Origin: Parvularcula sp039818345
GTDB taxonomy: Bacteria > Pseudomonadota > Alphaproteobacteria > Caulobacterales > Parvularculaceae
Direction: 5' to 3'
Assembly: GCA_039818345.1 (NCBI GenBank)
Contig: JBCBUC010000012.1
Span: forward strand, 26,888 to 90,887
DNA length: 64,000 nt
This document shows, one piece after another, positions 52,816 to 59,700 of the stretch. A program made the translations under genes and the position numbers. Numbering within the stretch: the stretch's first letter is position 1; each line of letters opens with the position of its first letter. The notes beneath the pieces are model-generated. The model saw only the letters and a list, made by a program, of their open reading frames with translations. It searched no databases and had not been told where the DNA came from.

Positions 52816-52852
52816 GCTGCTGTAGCTCAGAGGTAGAGCACTCCCTTGGTAA
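52816..52852 (+). pseudogene. 5' half of tRNA-Thr(GGT); prophage attachment junction
   Basis: Acceptor strand GCTGCTG, D-arm GCTC-AGAGGTA-GAGC, anticodon-stem strand CTCCC and anticodon loop TTGGTAA (anticodon GGT at 52848-52850) are intact. The sequence then departs from tRNA: the matching GGGAG strand, TpsiC arm and acceptor 3' strand are missing. No 3' half was found in the next 200 bp. This marks the left end of the prophage. Since a 3' half is not supplied by the element here, a whole tRNA would have to be rebuilt at the far end, or Thr-ACC must be read by another copy. Confidence 0.88.
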
Positions 52853-52966
52853 AGACGATTTCCGTTGAATTTCCAGGGTTTTTATTTTCTTTCTTCCTAT
52901 TTTGCCCCGCTTTTGCTCCCGCTTTGTTCACCCCAAACGGTACGCGGTACCATTAGTGCACTGATA
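52853..52966. other. Prophage left end, non-coding
   Basis: About 114 bp between the tRNA junction and the integrase stop. It is T-rich in the middle (GGGTTTTTATTTTCTTTC) and holds the imperfect palindrome GGTACGCGGTACC. It probably contains integrase arm-binding sites, but none can be identified by sequence alone. Confidence 0.45.
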
Positions 52967-53965
52967 TTATAGTTCTAGTGCGTCTGTGCTCTTGTCCATA
53001 TAGTCCGGGTGGAAACGAGCGTAGTGTTTCCGGGTGACGCGGATGTCCGAATGTCCAAGTCGGTCGGCGATTTCCTCCATGCTAACCCCTGCCTGCGCCA
53101 TCCAGACACCGGACGTATGACGAAAAACGTGGTGGGGGTTTCCCCCGTGGTCGATGCCAGCCCGTTCAAATGCCCGCTCCAGCGCCTTCCTCAAAGTCTT
53201 GACGCGCTTCCCCCTCCACATAATGACGGGGCCGCCGCGAAGCTCTTCCGGCACGCTCTGAAGGGCCTTCATCGCGGATTCGGTGAGGGGCACCTCACGG
53301 GCGCGTTTCTTGCCGCCGTCCTTTGGTTGGAATGCCACGCGCTTTCGGATGAGGTCGATATGGTGCCAGTCAAGCGATAGGATGGCCTCGCGCCGCGCGC
53401 CGGTGGCTACCGCAAGTTGGATGTAGAGTCGGGCGTGATGTTGGGCCTCGTCGAGGACGGCTCGCACTTCATCCCGCTCTAGCCATCGGTCTCTTGGTGG
53501 ACTGGCAGATGGTAGTTCAATGACCGCGGGGGTTAGTGGGTCGTGCCGTCTGAGGGCTGCTGCCAAGACGCCCAGTTCCCGTCTGACTGTCGCTGGCGTG
53601 ACACCGTCATTAACCCGCAGACGACTGTAAACGCGGCAGCCCTCGCGCGTGATTTGCGAGGGGGCCAGTCCACCAAAGACAGATAACAGCGGGTTTCTCG
53701 CATAGTAAGCCGCTTGGCTGGTACGCTGACGACCGTCAGGATGATCCATGTCCGCAAGATAAAGAGCCAGTATCTCATCTACTGTATCGCCCCCCGTAGC
53801 CTGTTTCTCTGCGTGCGCGATGTTCGCGGCGATGATCTCGGCTTTGGCTTTATTGGCTTCGGTAGCGGGGACGCCGGTGGTGATCCGACTCCCGTTGATC
53901 CGGCAGACCCATTGCCCTCGGTGCTGCCCAAGGGTCCATCCTCTATGCGCTCGATCTCTGCCCAT
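52967..53965 (-). CDS. Phage tyrosine integrase
   Basis: A 332-residue site-specific recombinase. The N-terminal GWTLGQHRGQWVCRI is typical of small integrase arm domains, followed by a core-binding domain (~60-150). Catalytic residues are Arg191 (ATGARREAIL), Lys220 (region GGKKRAR), His279-x2-Arg282 (HHVFRHT), His305 (LGHSDI) and Tyr315 (RKHYARF). It stands immediately inside the tRNA-Thr junction. The start has no clear ribosome binding site and lies 187 bp inside the 3' part of the xis-like gene, suggesting translational coupling. Confidence 0.94.
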   Translation of the reverse strand: MGRDRAHRGWTLGQHRGQWVCRINGSRITTGVPATEANKAKAEIIAANIAHAEKQATGGDTVDEILALYLADMDHPDGRQRTSQAAYYARNPLLSVFGGLAPSQITREGCRVYSRLRVNDGVTPATVRRELGVLAAALRRHDPLTPAVIELPSASPPRDRWLERDEVRAVLDEAQHHARLYIQLAVATGARREAILSLDWHHIDLIRKRVAFQPKDGGKKRAREVPLTESAMKALQSVPEELRGGPVIMWRGKRVKTLRKALERAFERAGIDHGGNPHHVFRHTSGVWMAQAGVSMEEIADRLGHSDIRVTRKHYARFHPDYMDKSTDALEL

Positions 53966-54096
53966 GATACCAAAGTGGTCTTGGGGCCAAGAACGATAGT
54001 ACGCAACTCATCCCGTTTGATCATGCGGTAGACCACGCCCCGGCTGCACTGCCAGCGCTCTGCAAGCTGTGTGATGGTAAGGGGTGCCGGACGCAT
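53779..54096 (-). CDS. Xis-like helix-turn-helix protein
   Basis: A 105-residue protein whose first ~50 residues form a MerR/HTH_17 winged helix (TITQLAERWQCSRGVVYRMIKRDEL then VSWAEIERIED), the form seen in excisionases. The remaining ~50 residues are Ser/Pro/Arg-rich, low in complexity, and are encoded by the same DNA as the integrase N-terminus in another frame. It may direct excision of the prophage. The stop codon of the upstream 84-residue gene overlaps its ATG. Confidence 0.75.
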   Translation of the reverse strand: MRPAPLTITQLAERWQCSRGVVYRMIKRDELRTIVLGPKTTLVSWAEIERIEDGPLGSTEGNGSAGSTGVGSPPASPLPKPIKPKPRSSPRTSRTQRNRLRGAIQ

Positions 54097-54350
54097 CAGC
54101 TAGCGCTCGCCTCCTTCTCCCTGTTTTTAATAAATCCCATCACGTCTCCGTGTCGGCTCTTGCCGCACCATCGGAAGCGCGTCGTGCCCGGCCAATAGTC
54201 CAATCGAGTGCCGAGAAGGTCGCGGCTGTAATGCGTGTCACAATGGCGGGTCCATTCCGGCCCGGGATCAAATGCGTCGCGTCTTGCCTCCTTCTCCTTC
54301 TTTCGCCGTGCACGGATCGCATTAAACATCTCACCCATTTCACTGGTCAT
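54096..54350 (-). CDS. Small phage protein, 84 residues
   Basis: Not recognised by family. Highly charged N-terminal half (AIRARRKKEKEARRD) and a central CDTHYSRDLLGTRLDYWPGTTRFRWCGKSRHGDVMGFIKNRE, with two cysteines and aromatic residues, that resembles the short basic proteins common near phage integrases. The stop and the ATG of the xis-like gene share one base (TGATG) and its own ATG overlaps the previous stop by 4 bp, so it belongs to a tightly coupled string. Confidence 0.55.
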   Translation of the reverse strand: MTSEMGEMFNAIRARRKKEKEARRDAFDPGPEWTRHCDTHYSRDLLGTRLDYWPGTTRFRWCGKSRHGDVMGFIKNREKEASAS

Positions 54351-54538
54351 GCGACGGCCTCATTTGCCAGCTCCTTAAGCCGATCATGAGCCCTCCACAT
54401 TCGGCTCTCTGCTAATGCCCAATCAATCGAAAGCTTGGCTTTCTCGGTGGGGTCGAGGCCCGCGGTATTAACCGCCGACAACGCGTTATAGTAGGCCCTC
54501 GCATCTTCCAACTCTTGTGCGGCCTCCTCTAGTGTCAT
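54347..54538 (-). CDS. Small phage protein, 63 residues, coiled-coil like
   Basis: MTLEEAAQELEDARAYYN and LDPTEKAKLSIDWALAESRMWRAHDRLKEL indicate two amphipathic helices with heptad-like spacing. GTAAGGAGAAGAG upstream gives a good ribosome binding site. No function can be stated. It overlaps the next gene by 4 bp and is separated from the 106-residue gene by 109 bp. Confidence 0.5.
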   Translation of the reverse strand: MTLEEAAQELEDARAYYNALSAVNTAGLDPTEKAKLSIDWALAESRMWRAHDRLKELANEAVA

Positions 54539-54647
54539 CTCTCTTCTCCTTACTCGTCAGTTTTGATGGTCGCCCGCCGCAGCGCTGAAGCCCGAAAAAG
54601 AACCGCGGCGGGCTATCTGCACGGCACCAGACGTGCAGGGTTCTGGG

Positions 54648-54968
54648 TTAGGCTCCGACAAGCGTTCGAGAAATGACTCTGGACTGATGCTCTGTTGTCT
54701 CTCGCTCCTCTAGGATAGAAACTCCGGGAACGAACGTAACAGCCTCGGCAAGGGCATAACTCCCATCGGGGTTGTGTTGCTGTGTCGTGACCTGAACCAC
54801 GCATCCACCTACAACTTCCATGGCCTTGGTGCTTTTCATCCAGCCCTCGGACTGGCTGCTGGCCTTACAAATCAGCTTCCACGTGTCGCCGTCGCCAAAA
54901 AAGGTGGTGTCAGGAACGTTCGCCCGTGTTCCGCTGGCCTCGTTGTTGCCTAAGGTTTTTTCGGTCAT
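54648..54968 (-). CDS. Small phage protein, 106 residues
   Basis: A soluble acidic-to-neutral protein with NVPDTTFFGDGDTWKLICKASSQSEGWMKSTKAMEVVGGCVVQVTTQQ and AEAVTFVPGVSILEERE stretches. The alternating pattern suggests a beta-rich fold. I cannot assign a family. GAAGGA lies upstream of the ATG at 54968, and its first bases overlap the stop of the 53-residue cysteine-rich gene by 4 bp, linking it to the helicase gene. Confidence 0.6.
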   Translation of the reverse strand: MTEKTLGNNEASGTRANVPDTTFFGDGDTWKLICKASSQSEGWMKSTKAMEVVGGCVVQVTTQQHNPDGSYALAEAVTFVPGVSILEERETTEHQSRVISRTLVGA

Positions 54969-55126
54969 AGTTTTTTCCTTCTTTCCATGATGTGAAGTCT
55001 TTGCCTCGCCTCCCGCTTACGGAGCGCACCCCACAGGCGACGGTACGCATCCCAACAGGTGCGAATATCCTCACACGAACATTCGCGCGGGTTGTTGTTG
55101 CGCTCGAAGCAGGGGCGGGGGTTCAT
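54965..55126 (-). CDS. Cysteine-rich 53-residue phage protein
   Basis: A previously easily missed open frame that begins MNPRPCFERNNNPRECSCED and ends with a basic helix (RRLWGALRKREARQRL, then MERRKKL). Cys6, Cys16, Cys18 and Cys24 could bind zinc. It overlaps the helicase stop by 4 bp (ATGA) and the next gene's start by 4 bp (ATGA) on the other side, which strongly suggests real translation. Function unknown; a small nucleic-acid-binding protein would fit. Confidence 0.6.
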   Translation of the reverse strand: MNPRPCFERNNNPRECSCEDIRTCWDAYRRLWGALRKREARQRLHIMERRKKL

Positions 55127-56502
55127 GCGGCTATCCTCTCTGCAATATCGTCTTTAAGCGCATGAAGAAGCGCAGATTGGGTTGTGTCTTTGCGTGCGAG
55201 AGCCGCGACCACGGTTTGGTCGACCGTGTCTTGCGTCACGATGTGGTGGATGATGACAGGCTTGGTCTGCCCTTGACGGTGAAGTCGCGCGTTGAATTGC
55301 TGGTAGAGTTCGAGCGACCATGGAAGACCAAACCACACAGCGATGTGGCTGCCCGCTTGGAGGTTCAGGCCGTGCCCGGCGCTTTGGGGGTGTGCGAACA
55401 GTTGGGGGATTTCGCCTCGGTTCCACTTCTCGATGACCCCTGGATCGGCTGACAAATCGACGCCGTTCGGGAACGCGTCTTTCAGGCGGGCCAAATCGCT
55501 TTTAAAGCTGTAGGCTATGAGCACTGGGGCCCCGTTCGCCCCAGCCACGATGTCGTGTAGAGCCTCGATCTTGGCGGTGTGTATTTCTGTCCAAGAACCC
55601 TGGTCATCCGTGTAAATAGCACCGTTGGCGAACTGCAAAAGCTTGCCCGTCAGTGCCGCGGCGGAGAATGCCGCGATAGTCTCATCCTCTAATTTCAGAA
55701 GAAATTCTCGTTCAAAATCGCGGTATTGCTTCCGCGTCCCTGGGGGTAGAGCAACCTCGACGTAATTATCGAACCGGTCCGGCATCCTGAGATAGTCTTC
55801 GGCTTTCAGGACCAAGACGATGTCCGCTATCGCGGCATAGATTTGTTCTTCCGCCCCCGGCTTAATTTCCCAAGTGTAGCCCATGTAATCTGACGTGAAG
55901 TACCGATCGCGATAATGCGTAAACGACTTGCCGAGACGTTCGCCCCCGTCGAGTAGAAAGAGTTGCGCCCAGATATCGAGGAGCCCGTTCGGTGCCGGGG
56001 TGCCGGTCAGTTCCACGAGGTTCTCTACGCGCGGCAGCACCCGCCGCAACGCTTTAAAGCGTTTCGCGCTACGGTTCTTAAAGCCCGAACTTTCGTCGAG
56101 GACGATTGTATCGTAGGGCCATCGGCCAAGCCGAGAAATCTTCTCCCCACAGATTTCCTTGATAAGCCAGGGGAGGAGATCCACACCGATGAGGTGGATC
56201 GTTGAGGTATCGTGTTCGATGATCGCGTTTCGTTGCGCCGGGGTTCCCGAGATCACCCGATGAGAGAGGTGCGAGACGTGCGCCCATTTCCCGATCTCCG
56301 CTGGCCACGTGGACTGAGCAACGCGCTTCGGTGCGACGATCAAGACACGATGAAGATCGAAGCCGTCATAGATATCTGCTAGGGCGGTCAATGTGCTGAC
56401 GGTCTTACCGAGACCCATATCGACCCAGAGTGCACCTTTGGCTGTATCTTTGATGAAAGACGCCATGCGCTCTTGGTATGGATGGAGGCTATCACGCGAC
56501 AT
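55123..56502 (-). CDS. SNF2-type DEAD/DEAH helicase of phage replication module
   Basis: A 459-residue superfamily 2 helicase. Walker A is DMGLGKT (Gly30-Lys33-Thr34), motif II is VLDESS (Asp137-Glu138), motif III is LTGTP (167-170), and the C-terminal half has HGLNLQAGSHIAVWFGLPW and QFNARLHRQGQTKPV, corresponding to motifs V and VI of SNF2 enzymes. Proteins of this kind sit beside VRR-NUC nucleases, family A polymerases and DUF2800/DUF2815 in phages. It overlaps the VRR-NUC gene by 11 bp. Confidence 0.9.
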   Translation of the reverse strand: MSRDSLHPYQERMASFIKDTAKGALWVDMGLGKTVSTLTALADIYDGFDLHRVLIVAPKRVAQSTWPAEIGKWAHVSHLSHRVISGTPAQRNAIIEHDTSTIHLIGVDLLPWLIKEICGEKISRLGRWPYDTIVLDESSGFKNRSAKRFKALRRVLPRVENLVELTGTPAPNGLLDIWAQLFLLDGGERLGKSFTHYRDRYFTSDYMGYTWEIKPGAEEQIYAAIADIVLVLKAEDYLRMPDRFDNYVEVALPPGTRKQYRDFEREFLLKLEDETIAAFSAAALTGKLLQFANGAIYTDDQGSWTEIHTAKIEALHDIVAGANGAPVLIAYSFKSDLARLKDAFPNGVDLSADPGVIEKWNRGEIPQLFAHPQSAGHGLNLQAGSHIAVWFGLPWSLELYQQFNARLHRQGQTKPVIIHHIVTQDTVDQTVVAALARKDTTQSALLHALKDDIAERIAA

Positions 56503-56803
56503 TCATGGCCTCGAAGTGTCGAATCTTCATGAGTTCAGCTCGGATCGTCGCGCGCCCGGTGATGGCGCTATCGACAACGTAAACGGTCTCGCCTTGCTCC
56601 CGCATTTCGTCGTGCCGAAACTTCTGCAACTCAGTCGGTTTCTCGCCGGGCGCTTTAAACTCGATAAAGAAGTAGTGGCCCTTCTGACTAAAGCGTCGAT
56701 CAGGACGCCCCCGTGCATTGACGACGTTCACTTTCTCCACAGAAAAGCCGTGTTCTTTGGCGAATTTGCAGACGGTCTGTTCGATACGCGCTTCTGGACC
56801 CAT
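56492..56803 (-). CDS. VRR-NUC domain nuclease
   Basis: A 103-residue stand-alone PD-(D/E)XK nuclease. Key residues are Arg31-Gly-Arg33-Pro-Asp35 and FFIEFKA with Glu48 and Lys50, followed by the helix TELQKFRHDEMREQGETVYVV. In phages such proteins resolve branched DNA. I prefer the ATG at 56803 (AAGGAC upstream) over a longer frame, because the family N-terminus MGPEARIEQTV begins there. It lies 4 bp downstream of the polymerase stop. Confidence 0.88.
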   Translation of the reverse strand: MGPEARIEQTVCKFAKEHGFSVEKVNVVNARGRPDRRFSQKGHYFFIEFKAPGEKPTELQKFRHDEMREQGETVYVVDSAITGRATIRAELMKIRHFEAMNVA

Positions 56804-56807
56804 GTTC

Positions 56808-58955
56808 TTAGTCCTTCCTGTACCGATGACCTTCGAAACCTGCCGCGGCAAGTGGGAAATCGTGCAACCAGGGCGGGTTCGTGGCGAGCCGTAGAGATAG
56901 ATCATCCGCGTTGAAGGACCGGTCGTCGATGGCTTCGGTCACAACTTCGTCGTGTACGGTCAAAACGATTTGGTAGGCACCGGACCGTTCGATGGCGAGC
57001 ATGTTCTCGGCCAGAATGTCCCGGCTCAAACTTTGGCACGCATTCTCGACAAGCTTGCCGCCGTAGGTATGCGCGCGACCCCATTGCCGCGTGATCGGAT
57101 CAACCTGCATGTAGGTAACTGTATCGTCGCGTCGGCTGATCTTCGGATCGAAATAAACTAGGAAGTTCCCAGACGGAAGACCCATCAGAAGGTAGTTGAA
57201 GCCCTTAAATCCGAACGCCTTGAAAACGAGATGTTTGCCTGCACGAAACCGTTGCCCGGGTCGGCTGATAGCATCCCGGGCGGCGTTCTCGCAATCATAC
57301 CAGAGTTGCCGGATCGCCGGATGCCGGTCGCGCCAAGCGAGTTTCACGCTCTCAGACGCCAGCCACTCGATCGGGTCAATCGGCTCGTCTTGTTCTTCGT
57401 TGCGCTCTTCGCCCCACTTGGTCCAATTCGCTTTCGCTCCGGATACGAATCGCGGGTCAAGGTTCGCCTGGATTGTACCCCAGTGATCCATCATCTTGAC
57501 GCCGTAGACCTTGGCGAAGGTCTGAAAGGCACCGACGCCGCCCTGATACCCGAGCGCGAGTTCTGGCACCTTGCCCATCACGTTCCGCTCGGTTTTGGAG
57601 ATGTCGTCCGGCTCTTTACCGAGAAGGCTGCCCGCCGTGACGTTGTAAAGGTCTGGCCCTTCACTGCGATCGTAGGCAGCGAAGGCATCGAGCTTCCATC
57701 GTTCGTTCGCCAGCCAGGCGTTCGCTCGGCCTTCGATGTTGGAGAGGTCCGACACGACAAGCTTCCGACCCTTTGGTGCCACCAGGACACCGCGCAAAGC
57801 GGCAGAACCGAACAGCATACGATCCTCGAAAAGAAGGTCGGCAACCCCAGATTTCAGTGCACCGATGTATAGGTCTACCGAGGGCTTGGGTGGTTTGCCT
57901 GACTTTTTCGCGTCCTTTAGCGCTTCTTTACGGGTCGAAGGCGGCAGCCCGCGAGACGGGAGGTTCTGCGGTTGAAACGTCCGCCCGGCCCAACGCCGCG
58001 TCCGGGCAGCGCCGCTAAACTGGAGACCGCCGCGAAACCGTCCGTCAGGGGACGTTGCAGGACCCAACGCCGCATACTTGGCGGTGGACGTTTTGTTGGC
58101 GTTGATGCTGATTGTGATGAGTTCAGAGAGTTCGGGCCAAAGATCCCCCCGCTTGAGGACGCTTTCTAACGTCGTCTTCTGCGTGTCCGCGATCCCGAGG
58201 TCATAGGAATCGTTGAGATAAGCGAGGAATTGGGCGCGCTGAGTGGGTTTCTCCACGGCGCCATTCGTCAACTCGCGAAACCGCGTGAATAGAGCTTCTT
58301 TCTCGTCCACGGCAGCTTGGGCGCCCGCGGCGACAAGCTCGCCGTCCACCGCGAAACCTCGGTCGTTCATGGCCTGATCGAGATGATGGACTGCGAGCCC
58401 CTCGCCTTTGTAATTCCAACTTGGGAGACGGCGATAAATCTCTCGCATCGCGACAATATCTTGAAGCGCGTACTCACAGAACCGGGCCCATTCATCCGGG
58501 TGCGTTGTTCGGTCATACCGATCGGCCTTGTGGTTCTTGGGAGCAGGGGAGCAGAAGCGGTTGATGAGCTTCTTCCCGTCGTCGAGCTTGGCCTGCCCTT
58601 CGCCGAGACCAAAAATACTACTGAGCTGACCAAGGCCCCCGGGGAAACCGTGCGCCATTGCCCGGGCCATGGTGCAGTGCCAGCGCGTAAGATCAGTATC
58701 AAGACCGAACGCGTGCTTGATCACATTGCGGTCGAACATCGAATTGTGGGCGACAATCTCACCTTCGCCATCTTGGAGGGCCCGGCGGAGATCTTTCGGC
58801 ATCGGATCGCCGTTTGTGACGTCCCACAACACGGGGTCGCTATCGTTAAACGTATAGCTGAACAGAAGAACCTCGCTCGTGCGGGCGTACTCATACGTAC
58901 CGAGATCACGAGGGCTCTGCGTGTTGTAAGTCTCTGTGTCGAGATAAAGCGTCAT
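56808..58955 (-). CDS. Phage family A DNA polymerase with 3'-5' exonuclease
   Basis: A 715-residue polymerase. The exonuclease has Asp6-x-Glu8 (LDTETYN), Asn71/Asp75 and Tyr162-x3-Asp166. The polymerase has motif A VVSDLSNIEGR (Asp403, Glu408), motif B RNVMGKVPELALGYQGG (Arg457, Lys462, Tyr470) and motif C LTVHDE (His668-Asp669-Glu670). Typical of phages that carry their own replicase. No clear ribosome binding site precedes the ATG at 58955, and three GC-rich hairpins lie just upstream. A longer frame to 59117 is not protein-like. Confidence 0.93.
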   Translation of the reverse strand: MTLYLDTETYNTQSPRDLGTYEYARTSEVLLFSYTFNDSDPVLWDVTNGDPMPKDLRRALQDGEGEIVAHNSMFDRNVIKHAFGLDTDLTRWHCTMARAMAHGFPGGLGQLSSIFGLGEGQAKLDDGKKLINRFCSPAPKNHKADRYDRTTHPDEWARFCEYALQDIVAMREIYRRLPSWNYKGEGLAVHHLDQAMNDRGFAVDGELVAAGAQAAVDEKEALFTRFRELTNGAVEKPTQRAQFLAYLNDSYDLGIADTQKTTLESVLKRGDLWPELSELITISINANKTSTAKYAALGPATSPDGRFRGGLQFSGAARTRRWAGRTFQPQNLPSRGLPPSTRKEALKDAKKSGKPPKPSVDLYIGALKSGVADLLFEDRMLFGSAALRGVLVAPKGRKLVVSDLSNIEGRANAWLANERWKLDAFAAYDRSEGPDLYNVTAGSLLGKEPDDISKTERNVMGKVPELALGYQGGVGAFQTFAKVYGVKMMDHWGTIQANLDPRFVSGAKANWTKWGEERNEEQDEPIDPIEWLASESVKLAWRDRHPAIRQLWYDCENAARDAISRPGQRFRAGKHLVFKAFGFKGFNYLLMGLPSGNFLVYFDPKISRRDDTVTYMQVDPITRQWGRAHTYGGKLVENACQSLSRDILAENMLAIERSGAYQIVLTVHDEVVTEAIDDRSFNADDLSLRLATNPPWLHDFPLAAAGFEGHRYRKD

Positions 58956-58993
58956 TAAGGAATCCAAGAAAAGGTCCCCGAGGGCGGCATGGA

Positions 58994-59111
58994 CACCCCC
59001 GGGGTGGGGAACGGCGGGTCCAGGGCAAGTTCCGCCGTTCGGTCGTTGGCCTCCCCATGCGAGGCGCCTAGCTCGTCTACGGGGGGAGGGAGACGAGAGA
59101 GCGCTAGGCGC
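58994..59111. promoter_or_regulatory. Three GC-rich hairpins between the ssDNA-binding gene and the polymerase gene
   Basis: The 167-bp gap has CACCCC/GGGGTG (58994-59006), GAACGGCGG/CCGCCGTTC (59009-59040) and a long stem GCGCCTAG + CTCGTC with GACGAG + CTAGGCGC (59064-59111, 6-nt bulge). In the minus-strand message they would lie in the leader of the polymerase gene. No T-run is attached, so they may limit read-through or translation rather than end transcription. Confidence 0.6.
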
Positions 59112-59122
59112 GACCAATCAGG

Positions 59123-59674
59123 TTACGCCGCAAGCGGATCGTCTTCGTCGGCAATCTCACCAAAACCAGACATAGCTTTCTCGGCGGGAACGTGCGTCCC
59201 GTCCAAAGGTTCGTCGTCACTGGCGAATTGGATAGCGATCAACGTAGCGTTGACGCGCTTGCCGTAGTTGTTGTTCTGTGCCCAGAGTTGAATCTTGGCA
59301 TTCACACGACAGCCGCCATAGATTGGATTATCGTCTTCGGAACCGACAACCTCGGCTCGGGCGTTGAGCACCAGAGGTCGTTTTTGGTTGTTGGCAGACA
59401 CAACCACGAGGCCTTCGTATTCCGGGCGGCCCTTATCGTCGCCGTCACGTAGACAGAGTTTGTCGGAAGGGAGTTTCTTACCCTTCAGCTTCTCTTGAAT
59501 CAGCTCGTCAATTCGAGCCTCGATCGCGATAATCGCTGCTGCGTCGATCTTCGGATCGAGCATCAGCACCGCGCCGCACTTCCCTTCCTCACCATTGATC
59601 ACGGGCGGGGTAAAAAGATGGGGGAACGACACACGGACGTCCTTGATCATCAGCATACCATCATTGTCAAACAT
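59123..59674 (-). CDS. Enc34-type ssDNA-binding protein (DUF2815)
   Basis: A 183-residue protein with the DUF2815/Enc34 pattern: an N-terminal KDVRVSFPHLFTPP, KCGAVLMLDPKID, and a C-terminal GGCRVNAKIQLWAQNNNYGKRVNATLIAIQF. These proteins bind ssDNA in phage replication. The acidic C-terminal tail (EIADEDDPLAA) is usual. GGAG lies 7 nt upstream of the ATG. It is placed between the DUF2800 nuclease and the polymerase, the standard phage order. Confidence 0.87.
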   Translation of the reverse strand: MFDNDGMLMIKDVRVSFPHLFTPPVINGEEGKCGAVLMLDPKIDAAAIIAIEARIDELIQEKLKGKKLPSDKLCLRDGDDKGRPEYEGLVVVSANNQKRPLVLNARAEVVGSEDDNPIYGGCRVNAKIQLWAQNNNYGKRVNATLIAIQFASDDEPLDGTHVPAEKAMSGFGEIADEDDPLAA

Positions 59675-59700
59675 GGTTTTCTCCGTTTTTGGGTTACGAT

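Noticed and set aside
52853..52966. Group I intron in the tRNA-Thr anticodon loop
   Set aside because: Introns at this place exist in some bacterial tRNAs, but no 3' half follows and a tyrosine integrase stands next to the break, which fits prophage integration.
54613..54804. 63-codon minus-strand frame inside the 106-residue phage gene
   Set aside because: Overlaps the better-supported gene in a different frame and has no ribosome site.
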